Assembly: GCF_014218335.1 (NCBI RefSeq) | Contig: NZ_AP023367.1 | Span: 2,543,501-2,607,500 of the forward strand | DNA length: 64,000 nt | DNA from: Anaerocolumna cellulosilytica | Lineage (GTDB): Bacteria > Bacillota > Clostridia > Lachnospirales > Lachnospiraceae | Direction: 5' to 3' | Shown: positions 17,605-26,676 of the stretch, piece after piece | Numbering within the stretch: position 1 is the stretch's first letter | Layout: every line of letters starts with the position of its first letter | The notes under the pieces: model-generated | What the model was told of the DNA's origin: nothing | Database searches by the model: none | The model's input: the letters and a program-made list of their open reading frames with translations, nothing else | Position numbers and translations under genes: made by a program

Positions 17605-18822
17605 ATGATTAAGGAATTATATAAAACCATTCAAAAGGAAACACAATTAATTATTACCCAAAGTAAAATAGATGCGGTAATGAAGAAGAATATAACAAAG
17701 AGCGGATGCAGGGTTTATGACAATGGCTGCATAGGTGTCGCAGGAACGTTAGGCGAAGCTACAGAAGCAACCTGGGAAGAAGCTGTTAAGAATCTTAAAA
17801 AGAAGATTGCATATCCTTATGAAGTGGAGCAGAATAAAATTAGAACAAGAGATTTACGCAAGCTAACTATATCGGACGAAGAATTTATAGCAGTTATGGA
17901 AGGAGTGTTAGGTACATTAAAAAGTGAATTTCCGGAGTTTATCTTAAGTCATAAAATTCTTATCGTTGAAACAGAGGAAGAACTTAAAAATGACGCAGGT
18001 CTGCATTACCGTAATCTGGATAAAACTGTACAAATCGGTTTATTAGTAAAGCATGTAGATTCCTTGGATATTATTGATTCTGCTATTATGTTTGAAGGCC
18101 GTGAGCTTGATCTTGACAGTTTCTTATTTGATGCCAGAGCCATGCTTCGTGCTTTTACAATAAAGGCAGAAGTACCGAAACAGGATAAAGTACCGATTAT
18201 TATTCAAACCTTAGAACTGAATAAGAAGCTTACGCAATCCTTAAATGGGGAAGCAGTTGGTCACGGAACATCCATCTTTTGCGATAAAATCGGAAAAAAA
18301 GCCTTTTCCTCTTCCTTTCATTACTTGGTAGATCGTTCGGAGAAAGGGTATCATCGTCCGTTTTTTGATGCAGAAGGTGTAACGATTGAAGGTGATAGAT
18401 TATATTTAATCAAAGATGGTGTGCTTGAAAGACCATTTACAGATAAAAAACAAGCCGGGATATTTTCCTATCAATTAACCAGTACAAGCAGTGGAAGCTA
18501 TGATGAAGTACCAAGTCTTGATTACCCTGCTTTAACTATTGAAGCAGGAGATAAGAAGCTTAAGGAACTTTTAAATGGAGAGTTAGGTATTCTGGTTATT
18601 TTCATTAGCGGAGGTGAATACACCAATGATGGAAACTTTGCATCTCCGGTACAAATGTCTTATCTAACAGATGGAGAGAAATTATACGGTAGACTTCCTG
18701 AACTTAATATAACTGGTAACCTTTACGAAATATTTGGTGAGGATTATCTGGGGGTAACGAACGATAAGGTTATTAGCGGAGAAGAGGCTTTAGTGGTACG
18801 TATGAAAGTACATACATATTAA
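17605..18822 (+). CDS. TldE/PmbA-like partner subunit
   Basis: A 405-residue TldD/PmbA-family protein without the HExxxH motif; the corresponding position reads GEAVGHGTSIFCDKIG. This is expected of the TldE (PmbA) subunit, which pairs with the TldD encoded just upstream. The ATG at 17605 follows GAAATGAGG; an upstream in-frame ATG at 17566 lies inside the putative leader hairpin and is probably not used. The C-terminal ISGGEYTNDGNFASPVQMSY region is typical of the family. Confidence 0.82.
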   Translation: MIKELYKTIQKETQLIITQSKIDAVMKKNITKSGCRVYDNGCIGVAGTLGEATEATWEEAVKNLKKKIAYPYEVEQNKIRTRDLRKLTISDEEFIAVMEGVLGTLKSEFPEFILSHKILIVETEEELKNDAGLHYRNLDKTVQIGLLVKHVDSLDIIDSAIMFEGRELDLDSFLFDARAMLRAFTIKAEVPKQDKVPIIIQTLELNKKLTQSLNGEAVGHGTSIFCDKIGKKAFSSSFHYLVDRSEKGYHRPFFDAEGVTIEGDRLYLIKDGVLERPFTDKKQAGIFSYQLTSTSSGSYDEVPSLDYPALTIEAGDKKLKELLNGELGILVIFISGGEYTNDGNFASPVQMSYLTDGEKLYGRLPELNITGNLYEIFGEDYLGVTNDKVISGEEALVVRMKVHTY

Positions 18823-18896
18823 GTCTAGTCCTGAAAAATGACAGATTTTATAAAAATTAGTGTATAGGTAAGGGAGAAAAAGTTAAGGAGGTCTTT

Positions 18897-20075
18897 ATGG
18901 GCAAAGAAAAAAACGGGTTGCTCTATATTTTGTCTGGAATTCTTATGATGTTATGTTTAGGAACGGTATATTCTTATAGTATATTCCGCCCCTATGTAGA
19001 GGAATTTTATCAGGCAGGAACAACAGAAAGCGGATTGCCTTACATGTTCTCCCTGGCTTTTTATGCACTATTTATGATGATTACCGGTAAATTTATAGGT
19101 AGCTGTAAACTTGGGACTCTTACTAGAATAGGGGGATTATTAGTAGGAAGCGGATGGATATTATCCGGTTTTGCAGATAATATCTTTGTTTTAACAATCA
19201 CGTATGGTATGGTGCTTGGTGCAGGGGTTGGTATTCTTTACGGAGTACCTCTTAATTTAGTAACAAGTTGGTTTCCGAAACAAAAAGGTGCTGCTACCGG
19301 GCTTGTGCTGGTAGGTTTCGGACTTTCTCCGGTAGTTACTGCACCTATGGCAGAGGGATATTTGGAGCTGTATGGTCTTCATAAAACCTTTCAGATTCTC
19401 GGACTAGGCTTTTTTATAATATTATTGTTACTTTCTTTTCTTTTTCGCTATCCATCACAGAGTGTATCAGAAAGCAAAGTGATAGCGGCAAGAAATTTGT
19501 TCTGGGATGGTTCTTTTCGTGGGCTTTATCTTACCTTTACGATTGGTACCATGATTGGGCTTTTAATAGTAGGTATGACTGCCAATGTAGGAACAGAGTT
19601 AATTGGTATATCAACGGATGGAATTTCCTGGTATATAGCGGTATTTGCTGTATTTAACGGTGCCGGCAGACCGTTCTTTGGCTGGCTGGCAGATAAGGTA
19701 TCATTTCAGAAGGCTATGATGACGTCCTATTTGTCACTAATACTTGGTGCGGGTCTTTTACTGATAGCTGATAAAGGTAATCTAATCTTATATGTAACCG
19801 GCTTTGCTATATTCTGGTTTAATCTGGGAGGCTGGCTGGCAATTGCACCTGCTGCTACGATGTATTTGTTTGGCACTTCTAATTACAGCAGAAACTACGG
19901 AATTGTTTTTACAGCTTATGGCATAGGTGCTATTGCCGGAGTATTAGTATCCGGTAAGCTAAAAGAGAGTTTCACCAGTTATACTGCTGTATTTATCTTT
20001 ATTATACTGCTATGTATCCTTGGTTTGTTTATCAAAAGTAAGACGATATGGAAGAGGAAGGAACTGCTAGATTAA
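18897..20075 (+). CDS. MFS transporter, OFA (oxalate/formate antiporter) type
   Basis: A 392-residue major facilitator with 12 predicted membrane segments. The opening (ILMMLCLGTVYSYSIFRPYV) and GAGVGILYGVPLNLVTSWFP match the oxalate:formate antiporter family, whose members exchange small carboxylates. A loop motif GRPFFGWLADK corresponds to the MFS A-motif region of the second half. AAGGAGG precedes the ATG. The substrate cannot be inferred from its neighbours. Confidence 0.82.
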   Translation: MGKEKNGLLYILSGILMMLCLGTVYSYSIFRPYVEEFYQAGTTESGLPYMFSLAFYALFMMITGKFIGSCKLGTLTRIGGLLVGSGWILSGFADNIFVLTITYGMVLGAGVGILYGVPLNLVTSWFPKQKGAATGLVLVGFGLSPVVTAPMAEGYLELYGLHKTFQILGLGFFIILLLLSFLFRYPSQSVSESKVIAARNLFWDGSFRGLYLTFTIGTMIGLLIVGMTANVGTELIGISTDGISWYIAVFAVFNGAGRPFFGWLADKVSFQKAMMTSYLSLILGAGLLLIADKGNLILYVTGFAIFWFNLGGWLAIAPAATMYLFGTSNYSRNYGIVFTAYGIGAIAGVLVSGKLKESFTSYTAVFIFIILLCILGLFIKSKTIWKRKELLD

Positions 20076-20091
20076 TGTAGTACGTATGAAA

Positions 20092-20131
20092 AATCAGTAG
20101 ATACCGTTTATTAAAACGGCGTCTACTGATT
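20092..20131 (+). terminator. terminator hairpin between convergent genes
   Basis: AATCAGTAGATACCGTTT pairs with AAACGGCGTCTACTGATT across a 4-base loop. It lies between the convergent MFS and WG-repeat genes and could serve both, although U-runs are short on either side. Confidence 0.6.
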
Positions 20132-20158
20132 GTGTTTAAGAGCATATTATTTTAAAGC

Positions 20159-21865
20159 TTACTTTTGAAAGGCTTTCCAAAAGTCACCTTCTTTATCAAT
20201 GACATTGGTCAATTCGTCAAAGGATATTTTAAATTCCGGGAAACCGGCTGCATAAGGAGCTATTTCATAAGGGTAAAAATAAAGAGTGATTCCGTCCTGC
20301 TCAAGGAAGAAGTTCTGATTATCTGCAATGGAATCAAAGCTATCTTCAAAATAGAAATCTTCTTCCGAATCAGCGCTTTCTATTTTAGTTTGAATAATTG
20401 TATTAATAGGTGTAATATAGTCCGTATCTTTTATAAACAAATCAGCTAGAGAATAGAATACACCGGTTGTAAGGTCTACAAAATAGTATTGCTTAATCGG
20501 CATACCGTGGGCAGCTCCAAAATAATAATCATAGCCTGTTTGTATTATAATTAGCAGATTGCCAAGCTGAGAGGCCGTATAATCGTCTTCTACGGTTAAT
20601 TCGTCATCCTTAGTCAAACCTGTTCTTGGTGAAATAAAGATATCTTTTAGCCTATCATTCACACTTTTTTGAATCTCTTCAGAAGACATACCTTCTATTA
20701 CAGGATAATTAACAACAACATACTTATTTGGTTTGAACTTAAAGCTTTTAACCGTAACACCAGACGGAAGAGTTGTTTCATCTGCCATTTTCCAAAGGAT
20801 GGTACCGTCCTTTTTCAGATATAAAAGGCTATTGTCTACTTCGGCTTTTACAATACCATTAGATATTGTCATAGTACCTCGGCCTTCCAATTTAGGTAAA
20901 GACGTTACTTCTTTACCATTTGTATCAATAAAGTAAGTATTCGTATCATCTGTAACTGAGACATAATTCTCAGAAAAGGTGCTGACATCATAAAGCGTAA
21001 ATTCGGTTAACTGTTCCCCCTTGTTGTTATATAATGCAAAGGGTCTGTAGTAAGAATTAAAATGTTCTTTTCCTTCTTCCATCTCACCCATAACTGCAAA
21101 TAAATCATTTCCTAGATATTGTATCGCAGAATATACGGAATACGCACTAGTGTACTCAAAGGATAAGACAGATTCCCCTTTGTAATTAACAACACCTGTT
21201 TTGCCACCTTCATTGGTATAAACAACATAACCATCCACGAATTGATCCATGTTTGAATATTCAGGGGCTAGCTTATGGGATTCCAGTACAGTACCATTTT
21301 TATCAATGAGGCTGATGGTATCATCAATAAGTACATAGGCCTGGTTATTGCTGTTAAAGGAATCGGCTCGGTCATAAATTGGGTCAATTATTAACTTACC
21401 TGTCCCATCCACATATCCGCTTTTAAGGCTATTTTCAGATTCTACACTTACAACGGAAGCTCCATTTTTAAAGGGTGAAATAGTATATGGACTTTTATAA
21501 ATTATCTTACCGGCAGTGTCAATAAGTAAGGATTTACCGGTGGTATCTGTTACAACTGCATACCCTTCCGAAAAATCAGAAGCAGAATAATATACGGGTT
21601 CGATGACGAAATTTCCCTTATCATCCATGTATCCATATCTTTTGTCCTCATTTACTACGGTATAAGCAGGGTAGAGCACCTTCGTTTTATCATCATCTTC
21701 CGGCAAAACCACCTCTGTAGCAGTTGGTGTAACAGTTACGGTGCTCTCTATATTTGTGTCATTCTTTCCAGACACTTCTACACCTTCGTTTGAATTTTTC
21801 TTACTACATCCTGTAACCAGGATAATGACAATCGCAAGAAAAAGTGGCAACTTAATTCTTTTCAT
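20159..21865 (-). CDS. WG-repeat lipoprotein with DUF3298-like C-terminus
   Basis: A 568-residue lipoprotein: signal peptide with IILVTGC, lipid cysteine at residue 20, then a Thr-rich spacer. WG-type repeats follow (RYGYMDDKGNFVIEPVY, KSGYVDGTGKLIIDPIYD, KTGVVNYKGESVLSFEY and weaker ones), predicted to fold as beta repeats. From about residue 385 the sequence (FKPNKYVVVNYPVIEGMS, then AAHGMP near 465) resembles the DUF3298/RsiV C-terminal domain. It is an extracellular membrane-anchored protein of unknown binding partner. AGAGGAGG lies before the ATG. Confidence 0.82.
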   Translation of the reverse strand: MKRIKLPLFLAIVIILVTGCSKKNSNEGVEVSGKNDTNIESTVTVTPTATEVVLPEDDDKTKVLYPAYTVVNEDKRYGYMDDKGNFVIEPVYYSASDFSEGYAVVTDTTGKSLLIDTAGKIIYKSPYTISPFKNGASVVSVESENSLKSGYVDGTGKLIIDPIYDRADSFNSNNQAYVLIDDTISLIDKNGTVLESHKLAPEYSNMDQFVDGYVVYTNEGGKTGVVNYKGESVLSFEYTSAYSVYSAIQYLGNDLFAVMGEMEEGKEHFNSYYRPFALYNNKGEQLTEFTLYDVSTFSENYVSVTDDTNTYFIDTNGKEVTSLPKLEGRGTMTISNGIVKAEVDNSLLYLKKDGTILWKMADETTLPSGVTVKSFKFKPNKYVVVNYPVIEGMSSEEIQKSVNDRLKDIFISPRTGLTKDDELTVEDDYTASQLGNLLIIIQTGYDYYFGAAHGMPIKQYYFVDLTTGVFYSLADLFIKDTDYITPINTIIQTKIESADSEEDFYFEDSFDSIADNQNFFLEQDGITLYFYPYEIAPYAAGFPEFKISFDELTNVIDKEGDFWKAFQK

Positions 21866-22332
21866 TTGTTTCCTCCTCTAAATCGTTTTGCGTATACTTT
21901 CAATTGAAGATATACTTTACTTAAGCATTGACCTAATTATAGCAAGAGAAGGAGTTGTTTTCAAATTAAGTTTGTATGACGATTCTTTTACAATACAGTA
22001 AAAGAGTATTACATTAATTTTTTCTATGTGAACGAAGTATTACTGTATTCCTGGTTTATTAACAGCCATATCATATCGATTTCAGCCAAAGCACTTTTTA
22101 AATAGCTACATGCATATCTGGAGTAAGATTATAAATAGTAGGATTGTCTGATTATGTACTATTATATGTTTCGTTATTTTATATAAATACCAATTAAGAT
22201 TTGACATTATTGGTTTTTAAGGATAGAATAATGATAGTTGATATATAGATATAAAAAAAGAGTGATAGTTTTGCTGGTTGTTTTATATTTTCAGGTAACT
22301 ATTGAAATTTATCATAAAAGGCGGTGAAAGCA
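21866..22332. other. 467-base divergent intergenic region
   Basis: It contains the leftward promoter of the WG-repeat gene (21936-21964) and a rightward promoter TTGACA (22201-22206), 17 bases, TAGAAT (22224-22229) for the tiny lysine-rich gene. Between them, 21965-22200, I see only AT-rich sequence without convincing structure. Confidence 0.6.
21936..21964 (-). promoter_or_regulatory. promoter of the WG-repeat gene
   Basis: On the minus strand TTGAAA (21959-21964), a 17-base spacer and TATAAT (21936-21941) form a near-consensus promoter directed at the WG-repeat gene, giving a leader of about 65 bases. Confidence 0.75.
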
Positions 22333-22437
22333 ATGGGAGATAAAAATCCAAAAAAAGCTCCAAAGAAAAAGAAAACGGTTGAGAAATCAAATGCACAGGT
22401 TACTTCTTCAGCCGACACCTCCAAAAAAACAAAATAA
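22333..22437 (+). CDS. 34-residue lysine-rich small protein
   Basis: ATG at 22333 follows AAAGGCGGTGAAAGCA and the frame ends with TAA at 22435-22437. The peptide begins MGDKNPKKAPKKKKTVEKS and ends DTSKKTK, about one third lysine, with no hydrophobic segment. A consensus promoter upstream and a perfect terminator eight bases downstream frame it as a dedicated small gene. Similar short MGDKNPKK-type proteins occur in Clostridia as uncharacterised proteins (from general knowledge). Nucleic-acid or ribosome binding is a guess from charge alone. Confidence 0.75.
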   Translation: MGDKNPKKAPKKKKTVEKSNAQVTSSADTSKKTK

Positions 22438-22444
22438 TGTTAAA

Positions 22445-22490
22445 GTCAAGGTGCTGTTGTAGCTATTCTGCAACAGCACCTTGACCTTTT
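22445..22490 (+). terminator. strong intrinsic terminator after the small gene
   Basis: GTCAAGGTGCTGTTG pairs perfectly with CAACAGCACCTTGAC (15 bp), followed by CTTTTG. Its 15-bp stem makes it one of the most stable hairpins in the window. Confidence 0.85.
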
Positions 22491-22720
22491 GTAGGGCTGT
22501 CTTTACTTTATATTAACTTGTATAACTTTACCAAGTAAGGTTACATTTATTAATAGAATGATAAAGTAAAAACCTTTTGTAAATAAAAAAATTAGGGGAG
22601 GTAGTAGTAAGGCAGGACAAACATCTAGTTTGGATAGCAAAATTGAGAGTAAGAGTGAAAGAAAATAGAAAGATGAAAGGATGCCATAGGTTACTTCTTC
22701 ACTCCCTTTAAATGTGGCAG

Positions 22721-22741
22721 TATCACAGCTAACTTGTGATA
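22721..22741 (+). promoter_or_regulatory. 7-bp inverted repeat upstream of the DUF362 gene
   Basis: TATCACA (22721-22727) and TGTGATA (22735-22741) are perfect inverted repeats 18 bases before the chosen start. This may be an operator or a leader hairpin. Apart from it and the terminator, 22491-22720 shows nothing recognisable. Confidence 0.35.
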
Positions 22742-22758
22742 TAAAACAGGTAAACAAT

Positions 22759-23691
22759 ATGAGGAACAGACGAATACAGGAATCCATTGTTGGAATCGTC
22801 AAAAACCCTACAAAAGAAGAGGCGATAAAGCGGGTCTTAGACTTGCTGCCGGTTAAAGATATTATAAAGAATGGAGATAGAGTTGTTATTACGCCCAATT
22901 GGGTAAATGACAAGGCGCCGGGTACAGGTACCATAGTAGGCCCGGATACTTTAAGATACCTAATCCGTTATGTAAAAGACTTTAATCCCAAGGAAATCAT
23001 TATTGCTACTGGGTCAGGCGGAGTTGAAACAACCCAGGTCTTTCATAAGTATGGCTACACTAAAGTAATTGAAGAAGAAAAAGTTACTTTTATCGATTTG
23101 AATTACGGACCCTTTTGTATGCTGCCTTTAGGACATTCTATCATTGGGCAGACAGAAATAAATCAAGTGCTTATGAATCTGGATGTATTAATTAGCTTTA
23201 CACAATTAAAACAGCACGAGGAGGCAACAATGAGTGCTTCTATTAAAAATATTGCACTTGGCTGGCCTCCGGCAAGTATACATGGATTCCCTAAAAAGCA
23301 GCTAGGTATACACGAGGATCTTCACGGATTTATTTATGCAATGGCGAAAAAAATTCCAATTGATTTGGCCATTGTAAGTGCGGATAAGGCGATGATTGGT
23401 ACAGGACCATCCGATGGTAAGGCAGTAAATACTGGTGGCTTAATACTGGCAGGTACGGATGCCGTTGCAGTGGATGCTATAGGTGCCAGGCTGTTGGGAT
23501 TCCTGCCTCAGGCTGTACATTATCTGTACCGATTATATCAGGATGGGGTTGGAGAAGCAGACCCGAAAGCCATGACAATAAAAGGACTACCTGTTATAGA
23601 GGCTGAGAAAATCTTTTCAAAAGCAGCTTATGGAGAGGAGATTACATTAGATAAGAATAACACACTAAAAGATATTCATGGAAATACCTAA
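22759..23691 (+). CDS. DUF362-family protein
   Basis: A 310-residue protein with DUF362 features: VVITPNWVNDKAPGTGT near the N-terminus, IIATGSGG, LISFTQLKQHEEA-TMS, LAIVSADKAMIGTGPSDGK and LILAGTDAVAVDAIGARLLG. Members are cytosolic and often linked to iron-sulfur proteins; this one has no cysteine-rich ferredoxin tail. The ATG at 22759 (after AACAGGTAA) is preferred over a GTG at 22714 that would include the inverted repeat in the protein. The biochemical role is unknown. Confidence 0.75.
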   Translation: MRNRRIQESIVGIVKNPTKEEAIKRVLDLLPVKDIIKNGDRVVITPNWVNDKAPGTGTIVGPDTLRYLIRYVKDFNPKEIIIATGSGGVETTQVFHKYGYTKVIEEEKVTFIDLNYGPFCMLPLGHSIIGQTEINQVLMNLDVLISFTQLKQHEEATMSASIKNIALGWPPASIHGFPKKQLGIHEDLHGFIYAMAKKIPIDLAIVSADKAMIGTGPSDGKAVNTGGLILAGTDAVAVDAIGARLLGFLPQAVHYLYRLYQDGVGEADPKAMTIKGLPVIEAEKIFSKAAYGEEITLDKNNTLKDIHGNT

Positions 23692-23761
23692 GTACCTGAC
23701 TTAAAAATGGATGGATAAGAATGGTTATATGCACGGATGGATAGTAAATAAGTTCCTCTGT

Positions 23762-23860
23762 ACCTGCTATAGTCTCATTAAATTCTAGTATCGTTTTAAG
23801 CAACATTGTATATGTTTTATGTATACAAAACGGGAATGGTCTTCTGACAGTATAGCAGGT
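23762..23860. repeat. 100-base imperfect palindrome
   Basis: ACCTGCTATA (23762-23771) is the exact reverse complement of TATAGCAGGT (23851-23860), and an inner CGTTTT/AAAACG pair lies symmetrically inside. It occupies the gap between two convergent genes and could be a shared terminator-like structure or a small miniature element. No second copy is seen in the window. Confidence 0.5.
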
Positions 23861-23935
23861 TACATTAGAACTTTTTTATATTGAAGATTTCTTTGTATAA
23901 TGGATAAATACTTTTTGATAAAACTAAATAATTAT

Positions 23936-24898
23936 TTAAGGCAACAGCCAGATTAATGTAAAGGAAATTATAAGCTGTATAATTGCAAATTTGAAAACCA
24001 CCTGGGTATTGGACCAGTTTGAATTTTTTCTGACATGGTCATGTAGGGGGGTACGGGTGTTTTTCAAAATTCTGATTTTACAAAAACGTAGTAAGAATAC
24101 TTTAATAAGTCCAAGTCCGCCGTCAATAATCAGCATAAAAGCGGCAGGAATATACAAGAGAGGACTTCCGGTTTTTAATATGGCTATGCTGATAAACAAT
24201 CCAAGCGCTCTAGAACCAGCATCTCCCATAATCATTAAGCTTGGAGTTGCATTAAACCATAAATAGCTCATTACACAGGAAACCATAATCAGTATAAAAT
24301 AATTGGAATCTCTGTCTGTTTTTAAAATATTACCGATTGCATATATGGTAAGTAAAGTGATAACAGATAGGGTACCGCTTAGACCGTCAACACCATCAGA
24401 GCAGTTTGTAACATTTATGGAGGCCCAGACTAAGACTGTGCCAAGGACAATAAATACAATGGGTGAAAGAGTAACTGCCGTATCTGTAAACGGTATTTGA
24501 ATTGTACTCGAATTAAAATTGTAGTAGGTATAACTTAATGTAACAGCAATAACGAAATCAAGCAGTCCTTTTTTTAATTCTCCCCATGGAGATTTGGAGC
24601 AGTCATCCAGGAAACCGGTCAGCATAGCTGCAAGGGTCAAAATAACATAAATTATCATTTCGTTTTTTAATGGAAGAAAGAGCAGGGAGGATACAGCAAA
24701 TACCAGTACAAATAAGAATCCGGCTCCACGAGGTTTTCCGGCTGACAATTTTCCATCATGGGCATATTCACGTCCACCGTCTCTTGGCAGGATACCTGTA
24801 CCAAATTTTAATAGTAAAAAGGTTACTCCATACGTAAATAAGATGCCAAGCAGGGCTATGTTTTTATAGTCTATGTTTAGGTTTAACAAATGTATCAT
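23936..24898 (-). CDS. MraY-like phospho-sugar transferase (glycosyltransferase 4 family)
   Basis: A 320-residue membrane enzyme of the MraY/WecA family, which transfers a phospho-sugar from a UDP-sugar to undecaprenyl phosphate. About ten hydrophobic segments are present. Family motifs: GFLDD (catalytic Asp region), NVTNCSDGVDGLSG, MIMGDAGSRALG and TPLHDHVRKN (HHH-like motif, here H-D-H). The N-terminal DGKLSAGKPRGAG replaces the usual K-x-G-T-P-T-M-G-G, so this is a paralog rather than the housekeeping copy. It is the last gene of the leftward spore photoproduct lyase operon, suggesting a spore-envelope role (inference). Confidence 0.82.
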   Translation of the reverse strand: MIHLLNLNIDYKNIALLGILFTYGVTFLLLKFGTGILPRDGGREYAHDGKLSAGKPRGAGFLFVLVFAVSSLLFLPLKNEMIIYVILTLAAMLTGFLDDCSKSPWGELKKGLLDFVIAVTLSYTYYNFNSSTIQIPFTDTAVTLSPIVFIVLGTVLVWASINVTNCSDGVDGLSGTLSVITLLTIYAIGNILKTDRDSNYFILIMVSCVMSYLWFNATPSLMIMGDAGSRALGLFISIAILKTGSPLLYIPAAFMLIIDGGLGLIKVFLLRFCKIRILKNTRTPLHDHVRKNSNWSNTQVVFKFAIIQLIISFTLIWLLP

Positions 24899-24934
24899 AA
24901 CATTTCTCCATTCATATTCTCTTATTATTAATAA

Positions 24935-25630
24935 TTATTTCTTTCGATTAATTTGATGTTTTTGAGGTTGCAGAGTGATGTCAGAAACCAACATCCCCTC
25001 TCTCTGATGAAGTATCATTTCAACAGCTTTTGCAACTTCACCTGGAAGAAGATAAGTATCTTCTGCATGTCCTTCCATAAAGTCTGCATTCCGGTAAAAA
25101 TTTGTCTGGGTCATATCAGGATGAATACTAGTAACCTTGACTCCATACTTTCTGACTTCATCGAACAGGCTTTTGGAAAAGCTTGTTAATCCGGCTTTGG
25201 TAGCACCGTAAGCACAACCATGGGTATTGGACTTGCCGGCAGTGATAGAAGATATATTAATGATATATCCCCGTTGGCGTTTTATATCCCGTAACAGCAG
25301 CTGGGTTAGCAGCATAGGCACCTCCAGATTAACGCAAACCATTTCATGAATCTTTTTAGCATTCAGTTCTTCATGAGGGCCGAAGTAGCCTAGACCTGCA
25401 TTATTTACTAACAAACTTATAGTATCAGAAGCTTTAATTTCTTCTATTTTCTTACTTAATTCCTGCGTGTTGGTAACATCACAGCGTACTGGTATGAATG
25501 TTTCAACAGCAAAACTCTGCTCTTTAAAATCTCTTCCGATACCATATACTTTATATTGGTTATCAAGAAGTACTCTTGTAATTTCTAAACCAATACCGGA
25601 AGAAGCGCCGGTAACTAAAGCACTTTTCAT
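24935..25630 (-). CDS. short-chain dehydrogenase/reductase
   Basis: A 231-residue classical SDR. The NAD(P)-binding motif TGASSGIG, the NNAG motif, and the catalytic residues S128 (INISSITAG), Y141 and K145 (YGATK) are all present. The substrate is unknown. Its ATG overlaps the stop of the spore photoproduct lyase gene (ATGA), so the two are translationally coupled, and GGAAGGAG precedes the start. An in-frame ATG six codons upstream was not used because it would overlap the ribosome site. Confidence 0.88.
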   Translation of the reverse strand: MKSALVTGASSGIGLEITRVLLDNQYKVYGIGRDFKEQSFAVETFIPVRCDVTNTQELSKKIEEIKASDTISLLVNNAGLGYFGPHEELNAKKIHEMVCVNLEVPMLLTQLLLRDIKRQRGYIINISSITAGKSNTHGCAYGATKAGLTSFSKSLFDEVRKYGVKVTSIHPDMTQTNFYRNADFMEGHAEDTYLLPGEVAKAVEMILHQREGMLVSDITLQPQKHQINRKK

Positions 25631-26676
25631 AAGGTGGTCTCCTTCCAAACAAACACTTTATTTTTAGGAATATGTTCTCCTAGCAGGCATTCCATATATG
25701 CAATCATTTCATGGGTCAACGACTTATTATAGTGGTAAACACCGTTGTCATTTTCATAGGGGTACTGTAATATAACGGAGTCCATACGCTGTTTTCGCAT
25801 TTGTTTTAAAAATTCCTGAGATATACGAAATACACCCAGACTCACATCAAAAAGTTGTTCCCCGTTTATCTGTTTAAATACGGTGCGGATAAAATTCTCA
25901 TAAATGCTTTTCCAGTCTTTGTGATACAGCATAGGGTCAAAGCAAAGCCGTACCTTGTACCCGGCGTTAATTGCATTTACCGCACAACGGATACGCTCTT
26001 CCAATGGGGGAGTATGCTTTTCATATGCCTTAACAAATTCACTGGGGGAGAGTGTCCAGGCAAGTATGAAGTTTTGTGGCGGTGTATTCTCGTTATAACT
26101 TTTACATGTATAGTTTAGAGTATTCCAGTTACTGCTTTTGGTTCGAAGTTCTATGGTAAGATCCTTATGTTTCCTGCAAAATTCCATCCATTCTTTCACA
26201 TATAAAAGAGCAGAATCAATCGCCAGTAAATCTGTATCATAAGAGATACAAAGATAAACCGGATGTAGCGTTAGCAGTTTTTCTACCTCTAAGAATATAT
26301 CCTCTAAGTTAACAAAAACCACCAAGTGTGCAGAAGGATACATTCCTTGTAAGTAACAGTATTCGCAATCATAAATACAATTCATAACAGAAGAGGTGTA
26401 ATAAAAATGATTGTTTCCAAAGCTTTGGCAAACCGGTGCCCCCTCATAAATCATCGAGTTATTTTTTTTTGCAAGAATCAGGCAGGGACACTTTTTTTGT
26501 ATAAAAAAATTCTGTCCTTTTCTGCAAAAAATATCTTTATAGTGTGAGATTTCTACAATTTCAGCCCCTGGAAAACGTCTTAATATTTTCTGAGTGTTCT
26601 TATGATGCAGAATCTCCTTTTCTATATAAATGTGGCTGAAAAATGTATTATAACAGCCTTTGCTTAAACTTGTCAA
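25627..26676 (-). CDS. splB: spore photoproduct lyase family radical SAM protein
   Basis: A 349-residue radical SAM protein with the cluster motif C100-x3-C104-x2-C107 in MNCIYDCEYCYLQG, matching spore photoproduct lyase. This enzyme directly reverses thymine spore photoproduct during germination, so the host makes endospores. FYYTSSVMNC and the later AWTLSPSEFV and GYKVRLCFDPM blocks follow the family. TTG at 26676 is the likely start, with GAAGGAAAGAAG upstream; it overlaps the end of the upstream gene by 29 bases. The 3' end overlaps the SDR start. Confidence 0.86.
   Translation of the reverse strand: MTSLSKGCYNTFFSHIYIEKEILHHKNTQKILRRFPGAEIVEISHYKDIFCRKGQNFFIQKKCPCLILAKKNNSMIYEGAPVCQSFGNNHFYYTSSVMNCIYDCEYCYLQGMYPSAHLVVFVNLEDIFLEVEKLLTLHPVYLCISYDTDLLAIDSALLYVKEWMEFCRKHKDLTIELRTKSSNWNTLNYTCKSYNENTPPQNFILAWTLSPSEFVKAYEKHTPPLEERIRCAVNAINAGYKVRLCFDPMLYHKDWKSIYENFIRTVFKQINGEQLFDVSLGVFRISQEFLKQMRKQRMDSVILQYPYENDNGVYHYNKSLTHEMIAYMECLLGEHIPKNKVFVWKETTL

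Noticed and set aside
22503-22934. 143-residue minus-strand hydrophobic frame
   Set aside because: It overlaps the DUF362 gene start, has no ribosome site, and its hydrophobicity follows AT-rich antisense sequence.
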